The notes under the pieces were generated by a model that was given only the letters and a program-made list of their open reading frames with translations, was not told the DNA's origin and ran no database searches. Positions 34,085-45,818 of a stretch of DNA of 64,000 nucleotides are shown piece after piece; position 1 is the first letter of the stretch; every line of letters starts with the position of its first letter. A program made the translations under genes and the position numbers. The stretch is from positions 21,762,001-21,826,000 of the forward strand of contig CATNEN010000038.1 of assembly GCA_950097015.1 (NCBI GenBank), written 5' to 3'. The DNA is from Macrostomum hystrix (lineage: Eukaryota; Platyhelminthes; Macrostomidae).

Positions 34085-36513
34085 AATTAACAGCCGAGCT
34101 ATGCCACAGCGGACAATACGCTCGTACTACGAGCTATATATAAAAACCATTCACGAACATTTATTTCAGCCGGATTTGAAACGTCTCTGTGTCTCACGGT
34201 CAATTCAGAACGCAATCGAAGATTTAAAATCTGCGCTAACTCGACGCTCCGAGGAAGGACAGCGGAATCCTTTTTGAACGCGCTAGCGCTCATGGCTACG
34301 AACTCAGTAATTGCAAGCAAGATCATAACTTTCTAGCTGTATCCAAATGAACTAGTAATTGCAGACATGTGGTCTGCATGGCGGGATACCCGCGTGTGTT
34401 CTGCAAAGGAATTCAGTGTAAGCTTGTGTAAGTAAGGACGCGAAAAACGTTTTAAATTCTTATAATTACAACCACAAAAAATAAAAATAAAGTTGTTTTT
34501 CAAATTATTGCGTTTTCCAATTTGCTAAGCTTCTTTGAAAGGTCTTTAATTTTTATGCCCTTTCAATTAAACGTATTTTACATTTTGACGTAGAATTGAC
34601 AATAGCTCTTTGGTCAAGTGCAATAATTATGTCACTGTACCGCTTTCCTGAAATTTATGATAATAAGCTTTGTATATACACAAATTGGATCCTCAATGCT
34701 TTCAAAAGACAGCACTTGTGCAACGCTGCCCATTCGAATTTCATTTGCAAAAACGTTGCAAACTTTGGGGTGCAAAATAACATTGAAAAACAAAACTTGC
34801 AATAAAAAATAACTGTGCCTATTGTTTTCTAAATTTCACATCTGACTGTTTAGTGCATCCATCTAGGAATAATTTGAGGCTAGAGAGAAAAAGTATTTCA
34901 CAAGTCACTTTTTTATTATTTGCGTTTGAAATTTATACCTCTATTTTTGCAACGTTTTATGTTTTTGAGGTACAAAGTACCTCTAAACTGTACGCAGCTA
35001 CATGTACTGTACCTCGCTAGAAAGGTCGTCCAAGCACCGGTCTAATGACGCTATACTCGTTTCTTAATGTTGCACTGGTCAAAAGTTGTGCGCCAAAATC
35101 TTCTAAATTTGGCCGAGTCCAGGTAAAATTTTTGAAGGTTTTTGCAGCCTATCTCAGCCCCAGAATGATATGAAGAGTTGATCATTTACTAAATTGTCAA
35201 TGAATAAGTTGGCAGCCATACCAAATAGGCAGCTTGGCTGCCCCATAAAACTTACAATTGTTAGGGCTGCTTTTGTTATTCAAAAAATGACGAAAAATGA
35301 GCAAAAACACGTTTATGAAATTTGAAGCCAGAAAAAATCGTGACAGTGCACTAAAACAAACTGAAACTAACACAGTAATTTAGGCAACATCCAGATGATT
35401 GTAGAAACATGTGACACTAAGCCTTAGAAGGCTGTCTTCTCTACTTAAGAAGGCCTCAAAGTGCACCAATACAAAATGAACTTTTTAATTACACGTGTAC
35501 TTTTGTAGAACAGGTGCACATCTGGGATTGCGCATGCCGTCATTCGATAGACCCTGATGTCGTTGATAGTTCAGTTTGGCATGACATGCTTCATGCCAAA
35601 CTTAAAAAAACTAGCGCTTTTTGCACCTTGAAAAACACGTTTTTACCTTTGATGTACAAAAGTACAAATGTACTAAAAATCATTATTACTCTATTGTAGC
35701 TAATAAATTCCCGCATACGCTGACATAGAGCATTAGGCGACACCATGCACTCAATCCTTATTTTTCAAGATCAAAATTTCCGAGCAACTAGAAAATACAT
35801 ATTTTTCGTTGCCATGACAACCAAACAACGCGTTCTTGACAACGAAACATGCCCGTCCTGAAAGGCCTAGGTGTTGGACACCTTTTAGCGAAAACCGCAT
35901 CCCTTTGCTGCGCAGCGTTCTGAAATGGCGACAGTGAGAATTTGAAAAACATCGTTTTTAGTGTGGGCAGTTGATCTCGATCTTAGCAAGGATGGGTTCA
36001 CATATCGCAAGAACCCGTCCTTGCTGGCTGGTATGTTTGGCTTCATTATAGTAATATTTCTACTATTTTTACTAGATGAACTGTTTTTCATGACTTTTCA
36101 ACATTTTTTCGACGCGGTTCGATTTTACCAAAAAAATTTTTTATTTATCTGTTTTTCTGTTTTCTACATTTTTTTTCTGCATAGCTGTTTTCTAAACAAT
36201 TTTTCTAACAATTCCAAAATAAACTTAAAATGTCACGAGCCAGTTCAGCTCATTTTCCATACTATTGTCAAAGTCACTCCCGACTAGCTTAATTTTCGGA
36301 AGTTACACTCTGCGAGCGTCACCTGCACGCACTCGCGATAGTGTTTTATCGCAGCTTGTGCAGTTCTGAACAGTGAAACGTCTAGCAGTGGACATTGTAC
36401 ATTGCACTTACAAGTTAATTGACCTGTGAATTTGTTTACGTACAATATTCTAACCGAAGCAAACCTAAGTCGAAGTATTCTACGGTGAGAATAAGGACTA
36501 TAGTTTAGTTAAG
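34085..36513. other. intergenic, ankyrin gene to P450
   Basis: AT-rich. Contains hairpins: GTTTGGCATGA / TCATGCCAAAC at 35574-35601 (11-bp arms, 6-bp loop), an AGCAAGGATGGGTTC / GAACCCGTCCTTGCT pair at about 35983-36023, and the palindrome GAGGTACAAAGTACCTC at about 34966. The 34970-35690 part may be a decayed mobile element. The P450 5'UTR ends this region. No other gene is supported. Confidence 0.5.
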
Positions 36514-38467
36514 ATGCTCATTCTGTTACTAGGTCTGATTGTGCTGCTGCTGTTGCTGCTGCCGCTGTGCCATTTCTTGTGCATCAAAAAGGCTCCGAAG
36601 CCGGGAGATCCGCCAAGTCCCGGCTGGCTCCCATTGGTAGGCAGCCTACCCTACCTGAAGCGACACCTGGCTGCACAGCTCCTCGATGCTTTCCCAACGT
36701 CGCCTCTGGTCGTTATTTACTACGGCCTAGAGCCAGTCTATGTGCTTAACAACTACGAGGCGTTCAACGAGGCCATGGTGAGACAGGGTTCCAGGTTCAT
36801 CGGCCGGCCAATCAGGGTGCTGCAGAAGTCGATGATGGGCAGCGACGGTGGTCTGGTGTCCACCGAGGGAGAACTGTGGCGCGAGTACCGGCGCTTTTCA
36901 TTGAAGACTCTGCGAGACTTTGGCTTCGGACGTCAAAGCGGCGAACAGATCATACTGCGCGAGGCCGACGAGCTCTGCGCTCTCATTGACTCGTCACCGT
37001 TGGGCCGAGCTATGGACACCACAGCGCTGTTCAGCCCGGCTGTCAGCAATGTCATCTGTCAGCTAGTTTTCGGCTGCCGTCTGGCTGCCGAGGACGCGCG
37101 ATTTCCACGACTGTTGGACGTGTTCCAGTCGCTCACTCAGAGTCGGGCCGTGCGTCACGTCAACACTATTTTGGGCGCAAATTATAGGTAGGAGCTCGGA
37201 ACAATTTAGTTGCACAAAACTGATCGTCAACACATCAAAGAGTGTGACGATCTTCACACCTTTGTGTGCGTCTGCGCGAGGTCACATTGTGCGTAGGCCA
37301 TAATACCCGAATAACATTGTGACAGGTACCTGGAGCAGTGTAGCTTGCTAGGTAGGCTTGTTCTACTCACACCAGAGAGGCGTAGAATGGTTCGCTTGAG
37401 TCGCCAGATGCTTGAATACTGCAAGGAGCAAGTCGTCAAGCACAAGCAAGACTTTGACAACCATTCGCAGCCAAAGGACTATATTGAGTCTCATATGCGG
37501 CTGCAAAATCAGCTGGACGAAGCGGGTAAGACTTCTCAGAAGCTGTCTGATGCTTCTGAATTGAGCCTAGAGTCTAGCTCTGCGAGACTTCATGAAAGAG
37601 GCGCTTCGATAAAGTGAGACTTCAGTAGAAAGTGAGACTTCAGTAGAAAGTGAGACTTCAGTAGAAAGTGAGACTTCAGTAGAAAGTGAGAATTCAGTTG
37701 TAAGTGAGACTTCAGTGGGAAGTGAGACTTCAGTGGGAAGTGATACCTGAAGGAAACGCTCGGAAATGAACTGCTGCTAAATAAAACACACCTATCGATC
37801 TTCAGGCCATTCGTCAGTGTTCACCGACCTTCGTCTGGCCATGGCAATTCGTGACCTGTTTATCGCGGGCACCGACACAACCTCCAACACGCTGCGCTGG
37901 TGCGTGCTGTACATGATTGAGAATCCGGATGCAGCCGACAAGGTATTCGAAGAGATTCGCATCAATATTGGCGCCGAGCGCGCGCCAATGTTGAAGGACA
38001 AAGCCTGCCTGCACTACACCTTGGCGGTGCTCGAAGAAGTACAGCGTCTCGGCAGTCTGGTGCCGATGGGAGTGGCACATCGCTGCCTGGAGGATTCAGA
38101 AATCTGCGGCTACCAAATCCCAGCGGATTCTGTTGTCATGCCAAACATCTACGCAATCCATCGCGATCCAGACGTCTTCCCGGAGCCCGAGAAGTTCCAG
38201 CCAGAGCGTCACTTGGATGGCAATGGTCGATTCAGGCCGCACGACCACGTGGTGCCGTTCGGGTCCGGTAAGCGAGCCTGCCTCGGCGAGAGTCTGGCCC
38301 GATCTGAACTCTTTATCTTCTTTGCCCGCCTGGCCCAGCGGTATCACTTCAGCCTGGAGCCTGACTTCAGCCGCAGCTTGGCCGATATCAAAGCCAATGC
38401 CGACAACCAGGGCGGAGGGATTCGTGCCCCGGCTGAGCATAAGATCATTTTTAATCGCAGGATTTAA
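36514..38467 (+). CDS. cytochrome P450, clan 2 type
   Basis: Exons 36514-37187, 37326-37525 and 37806-38467 encode 511 aa, typical for a microsomal P450 monooxygenase. An N-terminal Leu-rich membrane anchor (1-25) is followed by a proline hinge (PKPGDPPSPGWLPLVGSLPY). I-helix AGTDTT is at 312-317, K-helix EVQR at 369-372, a PERH segment at 424-427, and the heme loop FGSGKRACLG at 443-452 with Cys450 as axial ligand. NIYAIHRDPDVFPEPEKFQP is typical of CYP2-like enzymes. Substrate cannot be told from sequence. The stop overlaps an AATAAA, and a second AATAAA lies at 38555. Confidence 0.96.
37605..37745. repeat. 18-bp minisatellite in P450 intron 2
   Basis: About seven units of AGTGAGACTTCAGTAGAA with a GTGGGA variant. 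Confidence 0.92.
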
Positions 38468-40085
38468 TAAACCAAGTTCTTATCTGGCGAAATTACAAAC
38501 ATTTTCTTAGAGTATCTCTATTTTTAATGTAGATTGTAAATTAGACAATTCGGAAATAAACTAGCTTTCATACGCCCAGGCGTCTAATGCATGGAATCGA
38601 GGCACTAAAAAGAGATGTTAATACTCGTAACTTAACATTTTCGTGTAAAAAGCGTTTTGATTTTCACATTTTCAGTGAGAAATCGTGCATTCAGTATACC
38701 GGGAAAAAAATATGCTGGCAGAAAAAGGGATTTAGTTTTTTGGCTTACAAGCTGGCATCAACATGCTGGCTAGGATGTGTTAATAATAATCGTACGACAA
38801 CTAATAATAATATTTTAAAATATATATTATTAATAGCTATAATAATAATTGCACGTTGACTGCGGGCAATGGCACGTCATTTGGTGACACTAGACCCACA
38901 GCCAGCGTGGAGGCAATTCTTCTCATTTCGCTGACTCCTGAGCACACACGCACACAGATACCGTACGCAGGTATTCGCTCACACAGGTGTGTAGATCTGC
39001 CCTGACTTTCTCATCGTCAGGCTGTGTACACTGCCACTGTGCCTTGGAGGTTAGCCGTCAAGGTCGTAAATTGCACGACAAGCCCCCGAGCCTTCTCCAC
39101 GCGGCAGCGCCCCCAAATGAATGTGGTGGCCTCGCCGCTGAATCGAGCTCAACAACATTGGCGAGAGAGGAAAACGCATTGACCGCTCTGCCAATGACCC
39201 CCGGAAATGTGAAATTCCTAGAAAAGAATAAATCAGTTAGTCGCTTCATTCAAAGACTCTCTTGTTGACTGAACGCATCGCCCTGGCCGTAAATATCGAC
39301 TTCTGCACTAAAAGAAGCTTAAATAAAAAGTCGTTTGGGTCCATTGAGTCAATCATCGTAAATAGTTATATAACAGATTTCTTTTAGTTTCTCTCTATTC
39401 GGAGGTGTGAAGTACTTTCTTTCTTTCTCGCTCTATGTCACGTAACCTTTGGTCTATTCACCCTTGCGTGCGTTTTTGTGCACTTCCAATGACCCCATAC
39501 CTATTTACATGACTTAGTCTACCTTACTCAACCCTATTTATATACTGCCTATGCCAACTTTCACCAAATAGACTGTTCCTGACGATGCCTTAAGCAAAGG
39601 CGAAACATATTGAAAATGAAATAAAATAAAAACATGGCTATTCTTTTTTTCATCTTCCTACTAATTCTTAAACGTGCCGTTCTACCAGACTCAAATTTCT
39701 TATGGGATTTATCAAGGCAATTAGCAAACGATAGACAAACTAAATATTTGGGTGGTAAGTTAAATCTAAAAAGGAACAATCAGTAATATGTATGCGATTT
39801 GGAGGATTTGGAGGTAAAGAGTGCGAGGCAAAGCCAGCTCTAGTCTATCTCAGGAAACAAAACTTAGGACACGGGAAGTGCACTCACAAAATTGAAGTTT
39901 TAATTCGTGCTCAGCATTGCATTTATCGATGGCTTAAAACAGTTCATCAACTCTACTAAAACACACGCTGAAATTTGACTGGATCTGAAACAATCTTTGC
40001 TATGCCGGCTTGCATATTCAATTAAGTTTTAAGTATTGATGTTTGTCTGTCAAACTTCCAGAATTCAAAGGCTGCCAATCAAACT
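38468..40085. other. intergenic between convergent P450 and fibrinogen-related genes
   Basis: No supported gene. A stretch of about 38870-39640 has more complex composition than its surroundings and may be an old mobile element. It ends with a hammerhead-like core (39579-39606) followed by an A-rich tail containing AAATAAAATAAAAAC. Confidence 0.45.
39579..39606 (+). other. hammerhead-ribozyme-like core
   Basis: CTGACGA (matching CUGANGA), then GCCTT / AAGGC arms that can form a 5-bp stem II around AAGCA, then GAAAC. I could not find a convincing stem III partner or cleavage site upstream, so it may be a relic. Such cores are known in Penelope-like and other retroelements. Confidence 0.35.
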
Positions 40086-41219
40086 TCAAGGTGATCCGGA
40101 CACCATGCACTCGACCGTCTTCATCGAGTAGGCGTGCGTCAGCGGGTAGGCTATAACTGCGCTTTCGAATGTTAATCCAGTCGCCCACAATGAGCCAACT
40201 AAGTTCAGAGAAGTCGGAGGTGTGTAGTACCTGCCGTTCGGATTAAAACAATGGCAGCTGGCGTACCACCACGAGCCTTTAAAAGTGATTGCGCAATTAT
40301 CCGTTGAGGTGTCCTGATCCTTATCTGGTGTACTGAACGAGACATTGTTCATGTAGGAGATAAAATTGCGAGGCATGGTTACAACATTCGAGTTGGCGAG
40401 GTCCTGCGCTCCGACGCTCACTCGGTATCCCTGGTCGACGCCCTGCACTGAGAAGTACGTGTCCTCCCACCAGTAGCGAGTGCCGTTCCAGTCGCTCATC
40501 TCCCACCTCACTCGCCTGTCGCCGGCCCGAGTCAGCAGGTGAATCGCCTCCAGACCCATCCAGTAGTTTCTGTCCTCTCCCTGACCGAATTCCGTCAGGT
40601 AGTCAGTCCAGTTGCGGTAGAAATCCACCGAGCCGTCCACTCGGTGCTGGAAGGTCCGCCAGCAGGTGCGTCCGAGCTCATCGAGACGCCTCACCTGCAA
40701 TTCGATGGCAGAATATAGATCAAGGCATTCAAATGAGTTACAGAGCAGGGCCTGGGGCTGGGATTTTTCTCTTGCGGGCATCCTCGTCAAGACATCGCAT
40801 CAAGATGGTGACTCTGAAGGCGCTGTTGCAGCTCATACAGCTGCGATGCCTTTTCAATGGGGCATGGAATAGGTGGAGTGGACACAATGAGACAGGCAAA
40901 AGCTTGGTCATGTAATTACCAGCAGCAGAGGCAGGCTTGAGTTCCTGGCATTGCGGCACTTCCTGCAGCCACTTCGCCCCAGCTGGCAGCTGTACAGACG
41001 GCAGGTGCCGAGCTCGCCAGAACTGAACTGGACCGCCTGATGTCGCGACTCAGCCAGGATCGTGCACTCCAGGTCGCTTCTGACATTGTTAAGAACGGCA
41101 TCGAGCTGGTACTCGCTCAGGTCGTCCCTCTGCTCGGCCCAATGGCTCTGAGCATCGGCTGCTTGGTGACAGCCGAGGCTCAGAAGAAGCAGCGTCACAA
41201 GAAGAGAAAATTCTCTCAT
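40086..41219 (-). CDS. secreted fibrinogen-related domain protein
   Basis: Two exons on the minus strand: 41219 down to 40920 and 40694 down to 40086, 302 aa. The N-terminus is a signal peptide (hydrophobic LLVTLLLLSL followed by a small-residue cleavage region). A Cys-containing stretch of about 75 residues comes next, then a fibrinogen-like C-terminal domain: VDGSVDFYRNW, NYWMGLEAIHLLT, a middle region, DNCAITFKGSWWYASCHCFNPNGRYY. The last Cys-Trp-Tyr-Cys block is diagnostic. These proteins usually act as extracellular lectins in immunity or adhesion. The calcium loop is DKDQDTS. The domain start is atypical, lacking the usual GWTVIQRR (here CWRTFQHR). Confidence 0.9.
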
Positions 41220-42414
41220 GGCCTAAGAGTTCCAGACTACGCTTTTCTAAGTCCCAGACAGTTTTTTTCTAATTTGTAATTTCTGTAATTTCTGTAAGCG
41301 CAATTTCTAACGCTTGGTAATTTTTTAAACCCGGAAAGGGCCTCCTCATATTTATGGGCGCCATAGGCAACGCTATATATTTACTGCGATGCTTTCGCAT
41401 CCTCCGCTTGGGTGGCCATGCAGCTGTTTTGCATTGCCAAAGAGTGCAGTAAAGAAACTGAGGCTAGTTTGTTCTGGATTTGAACCTGTGAGATAATTGC
41501 ACATTGAAAAAGCCCTGAAATGGCCATATATTTATGACCACCTCCTGCAGAAGCTGTGGATTTTTTAGTTTCCGCTGCCTCCAGTGAGAAGGCAGGAGCT
41601 TAATTTGGGGCTTGTTTGCGATTATGAAACTGCGGTAGATGGGACTATTATTTTGGACTCTGCTTGAAAAGCATTTGAGCTCATTATTGCTCTGAAAAGT
41701 TAAAGCAAATCATCCTGAAAAACTCTAGCTCATTGATGACTTTTAATTGGAATAATTGCTGTTGCACGTCATAGAGCACTCAATACTTTACAACTCTTTC
41801 GCATTGCCTGTGTATAGGGACGCAATATTAACAGTAGAAAGACCGCGCTATCGACCACCTCATGAGGCCAGTGTTTGCTGAGTATACAGTTGCTCTACAG
41901 ATAAACATATCGAATTAAGCTGTCACACATCACACATACCCAGCATGCAGATGGGATTTAGTGGAATCCAATTTTCTGGAGAGAACTGGCGACTGCATTC
42001 TTCCAGTCTCCACCACGTAGTGCAGGCACCAATTTGAATTTATTTCGCGGCATTGCGGCTCTAGACAGAAGCAAACTACTCCCGAAGTCTTTGAATCAAA
42101 CACCAATCCAAGCAATCCCTGGAAAAAGCACTCAAATGAAACTCCAACGCTTGGATTTGGCATACATGTCCTACAATAGCTCAACAAAACTTTTTACGGA
42201 TAAATATTATACGTAATTAGTACTTAATACATAATTATACTGATCTAGTTGAATTGAAATATACATTCACTGAAAATTTAAAGGAATATTTACTCACTAA
42301 ACTATATTTGCGAACTGCTTGAGCAATATTCTCGTCAGTTTTGTTTATTAATTTAACAAGTTACTCTCAGTAGTGACGGAACAATAAAAAATGAGAAACA
42401 CAAAAGTACAAGCC
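41220..42414. other. intergenic between fibrinogen-related gene and cysteine-rich gene
   Basis: On the minus strand, upstream of the fibrinogen-related gene, TATA-like ATAAATA (41349-41355) lies about 130 bases from the ATG. Another AAATATATAG-like stretch is near 41375. The rest is AT-rich without a gene. The region ends with the AATAAA (minus strand, 42344-42349) of the next gene. Confidence 0.45.
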
Positions 42415-42717
42415 CTAGCGATCGTAGCCAACACAGTCGCCTTTGCCAAGCAGGCAGGCTTGAAAGCTCGTGTCCGGCTGTTTGCACTTCTCATGCTCAG
42501 GGTTTGAGCAGTCCCTTTTGACGCCCTCGCATAGGCCGCCAGCTTCGTAGACGCACTTGCAGGCGGTGTTTGGCGCAGCGGCCACCTTGATGACGCAGCC
42601 AAACTTGGCCTTGACGTAGGCGCACTGGCAGGACTCGGTTGGGCGACCGTGCGCTTCTAGTACTACTAGTATTAGTAGTGTGAAAGCGAGTAGACTGACT
42701 GGCTTGAATTGGCGCAT
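42415..42717 (-). CDS. small secreted cysteine-rich protein
   Basis: A single-exon gene of 100 aa. Signal peptide of about 24 residues (hydrophobic core LLAFTLLILVVLEA), then a mature peptide of about 75 residues with ten cysteines in the order CxC, C, CxC, C, C, C, C, C. The end is CLLGKGDCVGYDR. I do not know the family. A paralogue with the same cysteine spacing and the same QGRGDCVGY end lies at 45133-45405. TATA box at 42804-42816 and polyadenylation signal at 42344 support a compact gene. It could be an antimicrobial, signalling or inhibitor peptide; the sequence does not decide. Confidence 0.82.
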   Translation of the reverse strand: MRQFKPVSLLAFTLLILVVLEAHGRPTESCQCAYVKAKFGCVIKVAAAPNTACKCVYEAGGLCEGVKRDCSNPEHEKCKQPDTSFQACLLGKGDCVGYDR

Positions 42718-42803
42718 TGTTGTTGTGGTGCTGAGTTTCCTAGAAATACGAGTGAGTATAGCTTCCGATGACGGTTACATCTTGAGTAGAGTGAGTATTT
42801 AAC

Positions 42804-42816
42804 TTATATATATTTT
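42804..42816 (-). promoter_or_regulatory. TATA box of cysteine-rich gene
   Basis: Read on the minus strand the sequence is AAATATATATAAGTT, about 90 bases before the ATG at 42717. The position suits a short 5'UTR of about 60 bases. Confidence 0.5.
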
Positions 42817-43149
42817 AGACCAGTGCAGTTATCTATACACTAGGAAGTGAGACTCATCATGCTCAAGGCAAGGTGGATTACAAAACGTGCTTATAAAATC
42901 AAACAATTCCACGTAGTTTCTATTTGTTAACTTCACTTTTTAAATCGATAAAATTATCACATTGCGAATGCAATTATTGCTTCACTGACCCTTGAATACA
43001 ACACAATACCCAGTTAACTGCTGCATGGTTTTAAAAACAAAATCTTATTCAAAGTGCTTTTAAACCGAGAATATCGTAAGAACGTCCTGCGGAAGTCCCT
43101 GCAGAACTTTAGAACGAATTATATAATAAAACATACAATAGACTGCAAA

Positions 43150-44935
43150 TTTTGAGTCGATAGTGATAGTGGACAGTGAGAGTGGACAGGAAGAGTAGAT
43201 CGTGAGAGTGGATTGGGAGAGTGGACAGTGAGAGTGGACTGTGAGAGTGGACAGTGAGAGTGGACATTGAGAGTGGACAGTGAGAGTGGATAGTTTGAGT
43301 GGACAGTGAGAGTAGACAGTAAGAGTGGACAGTGAGAGAGGATAGTTTGAGTGGACAGTGAGAGTAGACAGTGAGAGTGGACAGTGAGAGTAGACAGTGA
43401 GAGTGGACAGCGAGAGTGGATAGGGAGAGTGGACAGTGAGAGTAGACAGTGAGAGTGGACAGTGAGAGTGGACAGTGAGAGTAGACAGTGAGAGTGGACA
43501 GTGAGAGTAGACAGTGAGAGTGGACAGTGAGACTGGATAGGGAGAGTGGACAGTGAGAGTAGATCGTGAGTGGATTGGAGAGTGGATAGGGAGAGTGGAC
43601 AGTGAGAGTGGACATTGAGAGTGGACAGTGAGAGTGGACAGTGAGAGTCGATAGTGATAGTGGACAGTGAGAGTGGACGGGGAGAGTAGATCGTGAGAGT
43701 GGATTGGGAGAGTGGACAGTGAGAGTGGACAGTGAGAGTGGACAGTGAGAGTGAACAGTGAGAGTGGACAGTGAGAGTGGATAGTGAGAGTGGATAGGGT
43801 GAGTGGACAGTGAGAGTGGACAGTGAGGGTGGACAGTGAGAGTGGACAGTGAGGGTGGACAGTGAGAGTAGACAGTGAGAGTGGACAGTGAGAGTGGATA
43901 GCGAGAGTGGACAGTAAGAGTGGACAGTGAGAGTGGACAGTGAGAGTGGACAGTGAGAGTGGACAGTGAGAGTGGACAGTGAGAGTGGACAGTGAGAGTG
44001 GACAGTGAGAGTGGACAGTGAGAGTGGATAGTGAGAGTGGATAGGGTGAGTGGACAGTGAGAGTGGACAGTGAGGGTGGACAGTGAGAGCTGTGGACAGT
44101 GAGGGTGGACAGTGAGAGTAGACAGTGAGAGTGGACAGTGAGAGTGGATAGCGAGAGTGGACAGTAAGAGTGGACAGTGAGAGTGGACAGTGAGAGTGGA
44201 CAGTGAGAGTGGACAGTGAGAGTGGACAGTGAGAGTGGATAGCGAGAGTGGACAGTAAGAGTGGACAGTGAGAGTGGACAGTGAGAGTGGACAGTGAGAG
44301 TGGACAGTGAGAGTGGACAGTGAGAGTAGACAGTGAGAGTGGACAGCGAGAGTGGATAGGGAGAGTAGATCGTGAGTGGATTGGAGAGTGGATAGGGAGA
44401 GTGGACAGTGAGAGTGGACAGTGAGAGTGGACGGGGAGAGTAGATCGTGAGAGTGGATTGGGAGAGTGGACAGTGAGAGTGGACAGTGAGAGTGGACAGT
44501 GAGAGTGGACAGTGAGAATGGATAGTGAGAGTGGATAGGGTGAGTGGACAGTGAGAGTGGACAGTGAGGGTGGACAGTGAGAGTGGACAGTGAGGGTGGA
44601 CAGTGAGAGTAGACAGTGAGAGTGGACAGTGAGAGTGGATAGCGAGAGTGGACAGTAAGAGTGGACAGTGAGAGTGGACAGTGAGAGTGGACAGTGAGAG
44701 TGGACAGTGAGAGTGGACAGTGAGAGTAGACAGTGAGAGTGGACAGCGAGAGTGGATAGGGAGAGTAGATCGTGAGTGGATTGGAGAGTGGATAGGGAGA
44801 GTGGACAGTGAGAGTGGACAGTGAGAGTGGACAGTGAGATTGGACAGTGAGAGTGGACAGTGAGAGTGGACAGTGAGAGTAGACAGCGAGAGTGGACAGT
44901 GAGAGTGGATTGGGAGAGTGGGAAAGTCAGTAAAG
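43150..44935. repeat. 13-bp minisatellite, ~137 units
   Basis: Unit GTGGACAGTGAGA with sporadic variants (GTGGATAGGGAGA, GTAGATCGTGAGA). Variant groups recur in the same order three times or more, showing block duplication. It separates the two cysteine-rich paralogues. A 612-codon minus-strand open frame across it is an artefact of a stop-free 13-mer. Confidence 0.97.
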
Positions 44936-45132
44936 GAGACACTTTTGTTAGAATCAAATAAGCAAAGATGACAGTTGCATTCAGAGACTAAGTAATTAGG
45001 TAGTCCCTCGTTGGATTGTTTTATTCATAAAGATCGCGCAGACAAGAGTGCCATTAGTGATTGGCATCAAAAGCTTTTGTTCGAATGTATTTTGTAACGA
45101 GATCACGCTTTCATTTCGTGATCACAACGAAA

Positions 45133-45405
45133 CTAGTCGAAATCCGGCAGGCTGTAGACCCTCGTGCCGTTGACAATCTCGGAGGCGTAGCCGACGCAGT
45201 CGCCTCTGCCCTGACGACAAGCTTCAAAGGAGCGATCCGGCGAAATGCACTTCCGGCTGGACGGTTTGGCGCAGTCGCGTTCAAAAGCGATGCACCTGCC
45301 ACCGCTCTCGTAGACGCACTTGCAGGCCCGCATTGGCTCGGCCGGCTCCGAGATGATGCAACCGCCGGTCTGACGGACGAAGCGACAGTCGCAGCCGGCC
45401 GCGTC
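45133..45405 (-). CDS. cysteine-rich paralogue, 3' exon only
   Basis: Minus-strand exon from 45405 to the stop at 45133, encoding about 90 residues with the same ten-cysteine pattern as 42415-42717 (GCDC, GGC, ACKC, GRC, RDC, RKC, EAC, GDCVGY). It has a C-terminal extension ending SLPDFD. It starts after an acceptor (CTGTAG), so the signal peptide should come from an upstream exon. I cannot find one, and a SINE occupies 45548-45818. Either the exon is further away or the gene is broken. Polyadenylation signal (minus AATAAA) at 45020-45025. Confidence 0.7.
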   Translation of the reverse strand, partial: DAAGCDCRFVRQTGGCIISEPAEPMRACKCVYESGGRCIAFERDCAKPSSRKCISPDRSFEACRQGRGDCVGYASEIVNGTRVYSLPDFD

Positions 45406-45547
45406 CTACAGGTTTTTTTGGCTATAAATGTTCAGCTATTGCTACTACTGTGTGCGTAAGTAGCATAGTTCGAATGTGCATTTTGTGAAACAGAACTATT
45501 AACACTTTAACAGTCGACTCTCACTATCCACTTATTTAAAAAAAATG

Positions 45548-45818
45548 TCGTTTTCTGCTCCTATCGGGCCAGATGTGCAGCGCTGCCGCAGCTATATTGT
45601 GTGGCACATTCGAAGGCTGTGTACGGCTGTTCAGTCCACGGACTTGGGGGACGCCTCACACACGCTTAATTAAACCACTTAAGGCCGGTACTCATTTAAC
45701 AGCTGAGTGAGCTGATGCAGTTCAGAGTTAAGTGTCTTGCTAGAGGACACAAATTTTTCTGCAGTAGAGTCGGGAATCGAACCCCCAACCTTCAAGTCGT
45801 ATTTGCAAGGTATTATGA
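45548..45818 (-). mobile_element. tRNA-derived SINE
   Basis: Minus-strand copy with B box GGTTCGATTCC (read in reverse near 45775), TGTCCTCTAGCAAGACACTT, CAGCTGTTAAATGAGTAC and AGTCCGTGGACTGAACAG. The A-box end is degraded. Confidence 0.82.

Noticed and set aside
35961-36287. 108-codon open frame rich in Phe and Leu
   Set aside because: Composition follows the T-rich sequence; the real P450 start is downstream with a normal anchor.
38587-38859. 90-codon open frame after the P450
   Set aside because: AT-rich 3' flank composition and no recognisable motif.
40666-41279. Plus-strand ORFs over the fibrinogen-related gene
   Set aside because: Shadows of the minus-strand coding exons, which match the domain.
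43119-44957. 612-codon minus-strand open frame of Ser/Thr/Leu/His repeats
   Set aside because: A 13-bp unit without stops gives a 13-residue periodic open frame automatically; it has no unique sequence, signal or start context.
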